The notes under the pieces: generated by a model
The model's input: only the letters and a program-made list of their open reading frames with translations
Databases searched by the model: none
Told to the model about the DNA's origin: nothing
Shown here: one piece after another, positions 1 through 5,031 of the stretch
How the letters are laid out: every line of letters begins with the position of its first letter
Position numbering within the stretch: the stretch's first letter is position 1
NCBI GenBank assembly: GCA_030632175.1
Contig: DAOVVG010000193.1
Location: 1-5,056 of the forward strand
DNA: 5,056 bases
Reading direction: 5' to 3'
Source of the DNA: Gammaproteobacteria bacterium
Lineage (GTDB): Bacteria; Pseudomonadota; Gammaproteobacteria; UBA9214
Position numbers and translations under genes: made by a program

Positions 1-268
1 GACCCGGTGCTCCCTGTGTGGGGCAGCATTCTAGCAGGCTGGTACGACGAGGGCTTGTCGGCCCCATTGATGAAACTACCTGACGACCCGCGCCAGGTAT
101 TGTTCTTATTGGAGGGCCTGGGTGGCATACCGTTGACGATATGCCGCCCAGGCCCTCAAATAAGGGCAAATCCTGGCGCGAGTCGTCAGGTAGTTTCATC
201 AATGAGGCTGACAAGCCCTCGTCGTACCAGCCTGCTAGAATGCTGCCCCACACAGGGAGCACCGGGTC
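1..268. repeat. 268-bp near-perfect palindrome (foldback / MITE-like element)
   Basis: Base i pairs with base 269-i along the whole stretch with no insertion or deletion, giving two 134-nt arms around a centre at 134/135. The outer 58 bp (1-58 against 211-268) are identical as inverted repeats, and so is the block 65-87 against 182-204. I count 11 imperfect pairs, at 60/209, 64/205, 88/181, 98/171, 99/170, 103/166, 104/165, 111/158, 123/146, 130/139 and 134/135; most are transition differences. No transposase or convincing gene lies inside. The element could be a palindromic non-autonomous transposon, an intergenic foldback repeat, or a structure at a contig edge. The left boundary is not certain because the window begins exactly where the pairing begins, so no target-site duplication can be tested. 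The family is not recognised. Confidence 0.9.
208..241 (+). promoter_or_regulatory. possible outward promoter in right arm of the palindrome
   Basis: TGCTAGAAT at 233-241 is an extended -10 type box (TGn followed by TAGAAT, five of six matches to TATAAT). CTGACA at 208-213 resembles a -35 box, but the 22-bp spacer is too long, so only the extended -10 is persuasive. Transcription would start near 248 and run into the glycosyltransferase gene. Only about 20 bp separate the palindrome from that gene, so its promoter must be inside the element or further upstream. The same box is mirrored on the - strand at 28-36. Confidence 0.25.
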
Positions 269-288
269 ACATGCCCGGACAACACGCT

Positions 289-1134
289 ATGAAAATCTCG
301 GTCATCATCCCCAGCTGGAACCGTGCCGATCGCCTGGCTGCGGCACTCGACTCAGTGCGCGCACAAAGCATCGCACCCCACGAGATTATCGTGGTAGACG
401 ACGGCTCCACCGATAACACCCGTGAACGGGTGACCCGCCACTACCCGGATGTCCATTACCTCTACCAGCAGAACAAGGGCGTCAGCAGCGCGCGCAACAC
501 CGGTATCACGGCAGCCACGGGCGACTGGATTGCACTACTGGATTCCGATGATCGCTGGGAACCGTTCAAGCTGGAACGCCAGCGGCAAGCCATCCATGCA
601 CAGCCCGGCCACAAGCTGTGCCACAGCGATGAAATCTGGATCCGTAATGGCAAGCGCGTTAATCCCATGAAAAAACACGCCAAACACGGTGGCAAAATTT
701 TCAGCCAGTGTTTGCCGTTATGCGTCATCTCACCCTCCGCCGTCATGATTCAGCGTGACCTGTTTAATGATGTCGGCTTGTTTGATGAAAGCCTGCCTGC
801 CTGTGAAGACTATGATTTATGGTTGAGGATTTGTGCCCTTTACCCGGTGCTGTATGTTGACCAGCCGCTGATCATCAAGGTCGGTGGCCATGCAGACCAA
901 CTGTCACGGCGTTACTGGGGAATGGACCGTTTTCGTATCCAGGCACTGGAAAAGATACTCGCCGCCGGGATACTCAGCGAACAGGACCATGCAGATGCCC
1001 TGCACGTGCTGCTGGAAAAACTGACGATCATGATTCAGGGTGCCGAGAAGCGCGACAACCGGACACTGGCCGATCGCTATCGTGACAAGCAACGCAATGC
1101 CTCACGCCTGCACCTCGTGGCTGACACTGCCTGA
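289..1134 (+). CDS. family 2 glycosyltransferase (GT-A fold)
   Basis: Predicted to transfer a sugar from a nucleotide-activated donor to an unknown acceptor, probably a cell-surface glycan, lipid or protein, on the cytoplasmic side. The 281-aa protein begins with the classic GT2 start MKISVIIPSWNRADR. It has the nucleotide-binding DDGS at 37-40, KGVSSARNTG at 63-72, the metal-binding DxD-type DSDD at 85-88, and the acceptor-side ED motif at 173-174 in ACEDYDLWLR. The C-terminal third (about 205-281) is helical and charged, with no membrane segment. I chose ATG 289 because family homology begins there. ATG 271, six codons upstream, is an alternative with AGGGAG at 254-259 as a long-spaced Shine-Dalgarno. 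The frame stays open back to position 7 through the palindrome, but that part has no family similarity. It is first in a four-gene run. Donor and acceptor cannot be predicted. Confidence 0.88.
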   Translation: MKISVIIPSWNRADRLAAALDSVRAQSIAPHEIIVVDDGSTDNTRERVTRHYPDVHYLYQQNKGVSSARNTGITAATGDWIALLDSDDRWEPFKLERQRQAIHAQPGHKLCHSDEIWIRNGKRVNPMKKHAKHGGKIFSQCLPLCVISPSAVMIQRDLFNDVGLFDESLPACEDYDLWLRICALYPVLYVDQPLIIKVGGHADQLSRRYWGMDRFRIQALEKILAAGILSEQDHADALHVLLEKLTIMIQGAEKRDNRTLADRYRDKQRNASRLHLVADTA

Positions 1135-1143
1135 TGCTTCAGC

Positions 1144-1956
1144 ATGATTAATATCGTTGTTGCCCTGCCCGCCGAGGCCCGCCCCCTGCTTGATCACTTC
1201 AGGCTACGGGACAAACAGAAAAACACTGCGTTTCCCGTCTATCGAAATGCAGACATGGCACTGGTTGTTGCAGGACCCGGCAAGGTTGCCGCGGCCGCCG
1301 CTACGGCGGTGCTGGCAGGCACGGATAAAGCATCCACGAAGACAGCGTGGCTGAATATCGGCATTGCCGGTCATGCACACCATGCTATCGGCGCAGCGTT
1401 TATTGCTCACCGCATCACCGACCATGCAACCGGAACAAGCTGGTACCCTCCGCAAATACTCGACCTGTCCACCCCCACGGAAAACATGCGCACCGTGGAC
1501 TGTCCCGAGGACGGTTACCCGGAAGCCGCACTCTACGAAATGGAGGCCAGCGGTTTTTTTCCTGTCGCCTGCCGCTTCTCGTCCAGCGAGCTGGTGCAGT
1601 GTTTCAAGGTCATCTCTGACAACAACACACAACCGGCAACTGCCGTTACCGCAAAACTGTGCAACCAGCTTATCGCAGACAGACTTGCCGACATCGAGCA
1701 GCTGGTGAATGCACTCACCGGACTGGCAGACGAATACACCCGCTGGCATGCACCACATCCCGAACTTGAACAACTTTCCGGACACTGGCACTTTACCGTT
1801 TCACAACAACACCAGCTGCACCAGCTTGCCCGTCGCTGGCAAGTACTCGCCCCCGGAAAATCGCTATGGCTTGAGCGGCTGCGAGAAAAAAACAAGGCAA
1901 GCGAGGTCCTGCACTGTATCCAGCAGCACCTCGACGCAATTACCACCGGCGCCTGA
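1144..1956 (+). CDS. nucleoside phosphorylase / MTA-SAH nucleosidase-fold protein
   Basis: This 270-aa protein appears to belong to the PNP/UDP phosphorylase superfamily, whose members cleave the N-glycosidic bond of nucleosides by phosphorolysis or hydrolysis. Visible landmarks are LPAEARPLL at 8-16 (E11 in the place of the MTAN catalytic Glu), GPGKVAAAAATA at 44-55, LNIGIAGH at 70-77, YEMEASGFF at 131-139 (E134 corresponds to the ribose-binding Glu), and VISDN at 156-160 (D159 corresponds to the purine-contacting Asp). The core ends near residue 185. The last 85 residues are a helical, Trp- and Gln-rich tail that standard MTAN (about 230 aa) lacks, so this is a divergent subfamily. The insert GTSWYPPQ at 97-104 may shape the substrate pocket. 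The start lies 9 nt after the glycosyltransferase stop without a clear ribosome-binding site, and the next gene follows after 2 nt, so translation is probably coupled. The exact substrate is unknown; 5'-deoxyadenosine or a related nucleoside is a contextual guess. Confidence 0.75.
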   Translation: MINIVVALPAEARPLLDHFRLRDKQKNTAFPVYRNADMALVVAGPGKVAAAAATAVLAGTDKASTKTAWLNIGIAGHAHHAIGAAFIAHRITDHATGTSWYPPQILDLSTPTENMRTVDCPEDGYPEAALYEMEASGFFPVACRFSSSELVQCFKVISDNNTQPATAVTAKLCNQLIADRLADIEQLVNALTGLADEYTRWHAPHPELEQLSGHWHFTVSQQHQLHQLARRWQVLAPGKSLWLERLREKNKASEVLHCIQQHLDAITTGA

Positions 1957-1958
1957 TT

Positions 1959-2957
1959 ATGTTCAGCACCCTGTATATTGAAGAGCAAATCGCCGAACAC
2001 CCCCGCACCCGTGCTATCTGTGAACGTTTTCCGCAGGCAACACAGGTCACCTGCGAGCGTTACGGCGAGGTATTCAACCCGAAGGCGCAGGACTTCCGGC
2101 TGCAAAAACGCAAACCCGCCCTGATCCTGGCCCACAAGCATAACGGCCGCGTCCTGAAAACGCCGGAGGGGTATGGCATTGGCGGGCGCAACAACTATTA
2201 CTTCTCCCACATGCTCAACTGCCTGTATGACTGCCGCTACTGTTTCCTGCAGGGCATGTACCGGTCGGCACACTATGTACTGTATGTGAACTACGAAGAT
2301 TTCGGGAAAGACATTGGCACCGCGCTTGAGCAATCAAACAACGAACCCTGCTGGTTTTTCTCCGGGTACGACTGCGACAGCCTGGTACTGGAGCCGGTTT
2401 CCGGATTCGTAGAGGATTTTTTACCTTTCTTTGCAGAGCGCCCCGCTGCACATATCGAACTGCGCACCAAAAGCACACAGATACGCAACCTGCTGAAACA
2501 CCCGCCCATCCCCAACGCTGTGATTGCGTTCAGCTTCACGCCCGCGGAAATACATGCAGCACTGGAACACAAGGTGCCCACCATCGAGCGGCGCGTAGAA
2601 GCCATGCTAAAACTGCAACAGGCCGGCTGGCTGATCGGGTTGCGGTTTGACCCGCTGATATATGAAGACAATTACCAGCAACAGTACGCCAGCCTGTTCG
2701 AACAAGTGTGCAGCCCACTGGATACCGGACAACTGCACTCCGTCAGCCTCGGCCCTTTCCGGCTGCCGCGCACCTATTTCAAAAGCATTGTGCGACTCTA
2801 TCCCGATGAAGCCCTGTTTGCCGGCAACTTTACTGAAACCGGTGGTATGGTTTCCTACCCGGAGTCCCTGGAACACGAGATGACCGATTTCTGCACCCGT
2901 GAATTACTGAAACATGTACCGGGAACCGCGCTGTTTCCCTGCAGGCTGGCAGCCTGA
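1959..2957 (+). CDS. spore photoproduct lyase family (SplB-like) radical SAM protein
   Basis: Radical SAM enzyme resembling SplB, which in Bacillus reverts the UV lesion 5-thyminyl-5,6-dihydrothymine in DNA using a 5'-deoxyadenosyl radical. The 332-aa length is close to B. subtilis SPL. The cluster motif CLYDCRYC at 88-95 supplies C88, C92 and C95 for a [4Fe-4S] centre. C139, in SGYDCDS, sits 44 residues after the last cluster cysteine and so matches the H-atom donor Cys141 of B. subtilis SPL. Y94 matches the relay Tyr97, but the residue after C95 is F96 where SPL has Tyr99. Other family-like stretches are ELRTKS (167-172), IAFSFTP (189-195), IERRVEAM (209-216) and LIGLRFDPL (225-233). No signal peptide or membrane segment is seen. 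It lies 2 nt after the nucleosidase gene and overlaps the dehydrogenase by 1 nt. Nothing here suggests a spore-former, so the substrate may differ from the Bacillus one. Confidence 0.88.
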   Translation: MFSTLYIEEQIAEHPRTRAICERFPQATQVTCERYGEVFNPKAQDFRLQKRKPALILAHKHNGRVLKTPEGYGIGGRNNYYFSHMLNCLYDCRYCFLQGMYRSAHYVLYVNYEDFGKDIGTALEQSNNEPCWFFSGYDCDSLVLEPVSGFVEDFLPFFAERPAAHIELRTKSTQIRNLLKHPPIPNAVIAFSFTPAEIHAALEHKVPTIERRVEAMLKLQQAGWLIGLRFDPLIYEDNYQQQYASLFEQVCSPLDTGQLHSVSLGPFRLPRTYFKSIVRLYPDEALFAGNFTETGGMVSYPESLEHEMTDFCTRELLKHVPGTALFPCRLAA

Positions 2958-3685
2958 TGGAACAGCAACCCGCGAAAACCATTGTTGTCAGTGGCGCCAG
3001 TTCCGGCATCGGCCGTGCCATCACCACCCTGCTGCTGGAACAGGGATATCGCGTCACAGGGCTGGCCCGCGACTTCAGCAAGTTCCCCTGTACTGACAGG
3101 CACTTCACCCCGGTATGCATGGATTTGTCCGATCTCGACAATCTGCCCGCCCAGCTGGATACTCTGGCCAGTAAAGAAGCAGCCATTGATGGCCTGGTAT
3201 GCTGCGCCGGCAGCGGACGTTTTGGTTCGCTGGAGGAATTCTCCCCGGCGCAGATCCGCAAGCTGCTCGACCTCAACCTGACCAGTCAGCTCTACCTGGT
3301 GCGTGCCCTGATACCCGGCATGAAGCAACGCGGCACCGGTAACATTGTTTTCATGGGTTCGGAAGCCGCACTGGCCGGCGGCAAACGCGGCGCTGTTTAT
3401 TCAGCGGCCAAGTTTGGCCTGCGCGGACTGGCACAGGCGCTGCGGCAGGAGTGCGCTGCAAGCGGCCTGCGGGTCAGTATTATCAACCCCGGCATGGTAC
3501 AAACAGAATTCTTCAATGAGCTGGATTTCAGACCCGGAGAGGCGACAGACAATTACATTCTGCCGGAAGATGTCGCTGCGGCTGTACAACTCATACTCGA
3601 AGCCCGGGAGGGTACCGTGTTCGACGAAATAAACCTGTCGCCGCAAAAGAAAGTCATCCGTTTTACAAAGCCGGGTGAAAACTGA
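2957..3685 (+). CDS. short-chain dehydrogenase/reductase (classical SDR)
   Basis: NAD(P)-dependent oxidoreductase of the classical SDR type, 242 aa and thus of ordinary length. It has the Rossmann glycine motif SGASSGIG at 12-19. CCAG at 82-85 replaces the usual NNAG. The catalytic tetrad is complete: N107 in DLNLTS, S135 in MGSEAA, and Y148 and K152 in YSAAK. INPGMVQTEFF at 176-186 is the expected loop after strand six. Arg38 after the second strand (LARD) suggests NADP(H) preference. The start codon shares its A with the stop of the preceding gene (TGATG), indicating translational coupling with the SPL-like gene. A reductase in the same transcript as a glycosyltransferase, nucleosidase and radical SAM enzyme may act in a common pathway or in redox support, but the substrate cannot be named from sequence. 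It is the last gene of the run; no clear intrinsic terminator follows. Confidence 0.9.
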   Translation: MEQQPAKTIVVSGASSGIGRAITTLLLEQGYRVTGLARDFSKFPCTDRHFTPVCMDLSDLDNLPAQLDTLASKEAAIDGLVCCAGSGRFGSLEEFSPAQIRKLLDLNLTSQLYLVRALIPGMKQRGTGNIVFMGSEAALAGGKRGAVYSAAKFGLRGLAQALRQECAASGLRVSIINPGMVQTEFFNELDFRPGEATDNYILPEDVAAAVQLILEAREGTVFDEINLSPQKKVIRFTKPGEN

Positions 3686-3762
3686 AACACCGTCTGGGAG
3701 AAAGTCTGCAAGACCGGGAAATTTCCTCACAGTTCGGGGGAAAATAGCCTGCGCTTTTCTTG

Positions 3763-3768
3763 TATAAT
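3763..3768 (+). promoter_or_regulatory. -10 box of the grxC promoter
   Basis: TATAAT at 3763-3768 is a perfect sigma-70 -10 hexamer in the 124-bp gap between the dehydrogenase and grxC. The predicted start of transcription is near 3775, which leaves a leader of about 35 nt. The region 15-19 bp upstream (around 3738-3747) has no good -35 hexamer, so the promoter may be weak or may need an activator. A 10-bp perfect palindrome, GGAAATTTCC at 3717-3726, lies about 50 bp upstream of the start site and could be an operator, though it may be chance. Confidence 0.55.
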
Positions 3769-3809
3769 GCGCCGCCACCACCACAATAATACAACATGGA
3801 ATCACGATC

Positions 3810-4067
3810 ATGGCAAGAGTGAAGGTCTTCAGTACCGCAACCTGTCCATTTTGCGACAAGGCAAAACTATTGCTGAAAAAATGGAACATTCCCTATGACG
3901 AGGCCATGATCGACACCGATCAGGCGGCACGACGCGAGTTTTCTGTCGCCACCAACGGCGCACGCACGGTACCCCAGATCATCATCGATGACGTTTGCAT
4001 TGGCGGCTTCACAGAACTCACCGAAATGCACATGGATGACAAACTGGACCATCTGATCGAAAAATAA
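3810..4067 (+). CDS. grxC: glutaredoxin 3 (GrxC-type dithiol glutaredoxin)
   Basis: Small cytoplasmic thiol-disulfide oxidoreductase that uses glutathione to reduce protein disulfides and mixed disulfides. The 85-aa length is typical of bacterial Grx3. The active site TCPFC at 11-15 has both cysteines (C12, C15), with Phe where E. coli Grx3 has Tyr. The cis-proline motif TVP is at 53-55, and the glutathione-contacting GGFTEL is at 65-70. An additional cysteine, C63, lies just before the GG pair, near the place of the extra Cys65 in E. coli Grx3. The ATG at 3810 gives a normal family N-terminus; only a weak TGGA (3797-3800) precedes it as a ribosome-binding site. A consensus -10 box sits 42 bp upstream. 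The DUF1820 gene follows after 21 nt, so the two are probably co-transcribed. Confidence 0.92.
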   Translation: MARVKVFSTATCPFCDKAKLLLKKWNIPYDEAMIDTDQAARREFSVATNGARTVPQIIIDDVCIGGFTELTEMHMDDKLDHLIEK

Positions 4068-4088
4068 ATCACAGCAGACCGGGGCCAC

Positions 4089-4424
4089 ATGAACGAAGAA
4101 AAAATCTACCGTATCTCGTTTTACAACCAGGGTGATATTTACGAGTTGCATGCACGTCAGATCCACCAGGGTAATATGTATGCCTTCCTGGAAATAGAAG
4201 ACATCATTTTCGGTGAACGCTCGGCAATCGTGGTAGATCCCTCGGAAGAAAAGCTGAAATCGGAATTTGGTGGCGTAAAACGTACCTACATTCCGCTGCA
4301 AGCCGTAATACGCATTGATGAAGTCGAGCGCGAAGGCACCAACAGGATCACCGCAACAGACAACAGCGGGAAAGTCATGCCCTTCCCGGCGCCCCAACCT
4401 CAAAGCCTGCACCAGAAAGACTGA
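4089..4424 (+). CDS. DUF1820 family protein
   Basis: A 111-aa protein with the conserved hallmarks of DUF1820, a small family of unknown function found mainly in Gammaproteobacteria. The recognisable blocks are YRISFYNQGDIYEL at 7-20, FLEIEDIIFGERS at 33-45 followed by VVDPSEEKLKSEF at 48-60, and GVKRTYIPLQAVIRIDEVE at 62-80. The fold should be compact and beta-rich. The last 15 residues are a Pro/Gln-rich, probably disordered tail (PFPAPQPQ at 98-105). There are no cysteines, no signal peptide and no membrane segment, so it is likely cytoplasmic. It begins 21 nt after grxC; the start is preceded by only a weak purine stretch (GGGG at 4081-4084). Co-transcription with grxC is likely, but a redox role is not shown by its sequence. 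Confidence 0.88.
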   Translation: MNEEKIYRISFYNQGDIYELHARQIHQGNMYAFLEIEDIIFGERSAIVVDPSEEKLKSEFGGVKRTYIPLQAVIRIDEVEREGTNRITATDNSGKVMPFPAPQPQSLHQKD

Positions 4425-4511
4425 TTCTCGCGTTAATACCGGAAACGCCCTGCATGACTTGCCTTATTGCACCAAGTATCGTCCAATAACTGCTTGCTCG
4501 AATAAAACACG

Positions 4512-4530
4512 CTTCTGTTTGCGCCAGAAG
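4512..4530 (+). other. small hairpin in the leader of the 140-aa gene
   Basis: CTTCTG at 4512-4517 and CAGAAG at 4525-4530 form a perfect 6-bp stem with a 7-nt loop, 14 nt before the Shine-Dalgarno of the next gene. There is no following T run, so it is not an intrinsic terminator. It may influence mRNA stability or translation, or be chance. The rest of the 131-bp gap (4425-4555) has no convincing promoter or terminator. Confidence 0.3.
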
Positions 4531-4544
4531 GACTGTAAATACCC

Positions 4545-4550
4545 GGAGGA
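4545..4550 (+). promoter_or_regulatory. strong Shine-Dalgarno for the 140-aa gene
   Basis: GGAGGA at 4545-4550 lies 5 nt before ATG 4556. It is the best ribosome-binding site in the window, fixes the start of the following gene, and suggests that the protein is made in larger amounts than its neighbours. Confidence 0.75.
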
Positions 4551-4555
4551 CCAGC

Positions 4556-4978
4556 ATGGCCATTAACAACGTCATCGAACCAAACCGCCTGACCAACATG
4601 CAGGAAATGGAAGTGCATGTGAACGGTCCGGATGGTGCGAACCGCATGTTCATCTACAGTGGCATGGCAGAAGTTGAGCTGTGCGGCGGCCTGCCTCACC
4701 CGCGCTGGTCGCTGGAAGTAGTCTGCTTTGACATCGGCCGAACCTATGATACTGAAAATGAAGAAGTCATTAATATTATTACCACGTCCTCCCTTGCCGG
4801 TTGCCGTACGGACGGCGTAGCCAGTTTTGCCGGTTGGCAAATCTTCGGTGCAGCCGGTGAACTGGATGATGATTCCGGACGCGTGCGCATGAACATTGCC
4901 GCTGGCGCCCGTGATACACAGGCATTCCTGGAACAGATTTCCTTCCACATCACCGTGCTTGCACGCGTCAAGGAATAA
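4556..4978 (+). CDS. hypothetical protein, 140 aa, family not recognised
   Basis: I do not recognise this protein. The 140 residues have no signal peptide, membrane segment or nucleotide-binding motif, and the acidic and beta-strand-like stretches (for example MEVHVNG 18-24, MFIYSGMAEVELCGG 31-45, WSLEVVCFDIG 51-61, EVINIITTSS 70-79, RVRMNIAAGA 109-118, ISFHITVLARV 128-138) suggest a single small cytoplasmic beta-sandwich or barrel. Cysteines at 43, 57 and 83 are not in a metal-binding spacing. GELDDDSGRV at 101-110 is an acidic loop that might bind a cation, but this is speculative. It is a real gene by its strong Shine-Dalgarno, its uninterrupted frame and its codon use, which resembles that of the neighbours. 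It is separated from the DUF1820 gene by 131 bp and so may have its own promoter, although none is clear. Confidence 0.8.
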   Translation: MAINNVIEPNRLTNMQEMEVHVNGPDGANRMFIYSGMAEVELCGGLPHPRWSLEVVCFDIGRTYDTENEEVINIITTSSLAGCRTDGVASFAGWQIFGAAGELDDDSGRVRMNIAAGARDTQAFLEQISFHITVLARVKE

Positions 4979-5031
4979 CCGGCAGCGCCCCGCTGCTGCC
5001 CGGATATGTACCCCATAACAACGGCAGCAGC
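4979..5031 (+). terminator. possible 3'-end stem-loop after the 140-aa gene
   Basis: Two alternative pairings share one segment. CCGGCAGC (4979-4986) can pair with GCTGCCCGG (4995-5003) with one bulged base. GCTGCTGCC (4992-5000) can instead pair perfectly over 9 bp with GGCAGCAGC (5023-5031). Neither has a T tract after it, so a Rho-independent terminator is doubtful; it may be a transcript 3'-end stabiliser. Confidence 0.25.

Noticed and set aside
1..268. Integron attC site
   Set aside because: attC sites are usually 57-141 bp, with GTTRRRY-type ends and unpaired extrahelical bases. Here the element is larger, the ends begin GACCCGGTG, and the arms pair without any bulge.
1..268. Intrinsic terminator or CRISPR repeat
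   Set aside because: The stem is far too long for a terminator and lacks a T tract; there are no repeated units with spacers.
1134..1145. Short hairpin ATGCT-TC-AGCAT at the glycosyltransferase/nucleosidase junction
   Set aside because: Five-bp stem with a 2-nt loop is sterically poor and too short to carry meaning.
1554..1892. T7 (1554-1560) and A7 (1886-1892) runs in the nucleosidase gene as possible phase-variation or frameshift sites
   Set aside because: Runs of seven are common in coding DNA and the frame stays intact; there is no alternative product of interest.
1533..2333. Minus-strand open frame of 266 codons spanning the nucleosidase/SPL boundary
   Set aside because: It is antisense to two well-supported genes, is Cys/Ser-rich without any family motif, and crosses a real gene junction; it is a shadow of the + strand coding pattern.
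3717..3726. Perfect 10-bp palindrome GGAAATTTCC upstream of the grxC promoter
   Set aside because: A 10-bp palindrome can arise by chance and matches no operator I can name; mentioned only in the promoter entry.
3796..3822. Eight-codon upstream frame overlapping the start of grxC
   Set aside because: ATG at 3796 to TGA at 3820-3822 has no ribosome-binding site and no suggestive peptide sequence; probably chance.
4459..4506. Promoter for the 140-aa gene (TTGCCT, TTGCAC, TCCAAT or AATAAA boxes)
   Set aside because: No pair of hexamers has acceptable spacing and match; the individual boxes are too weak to call.
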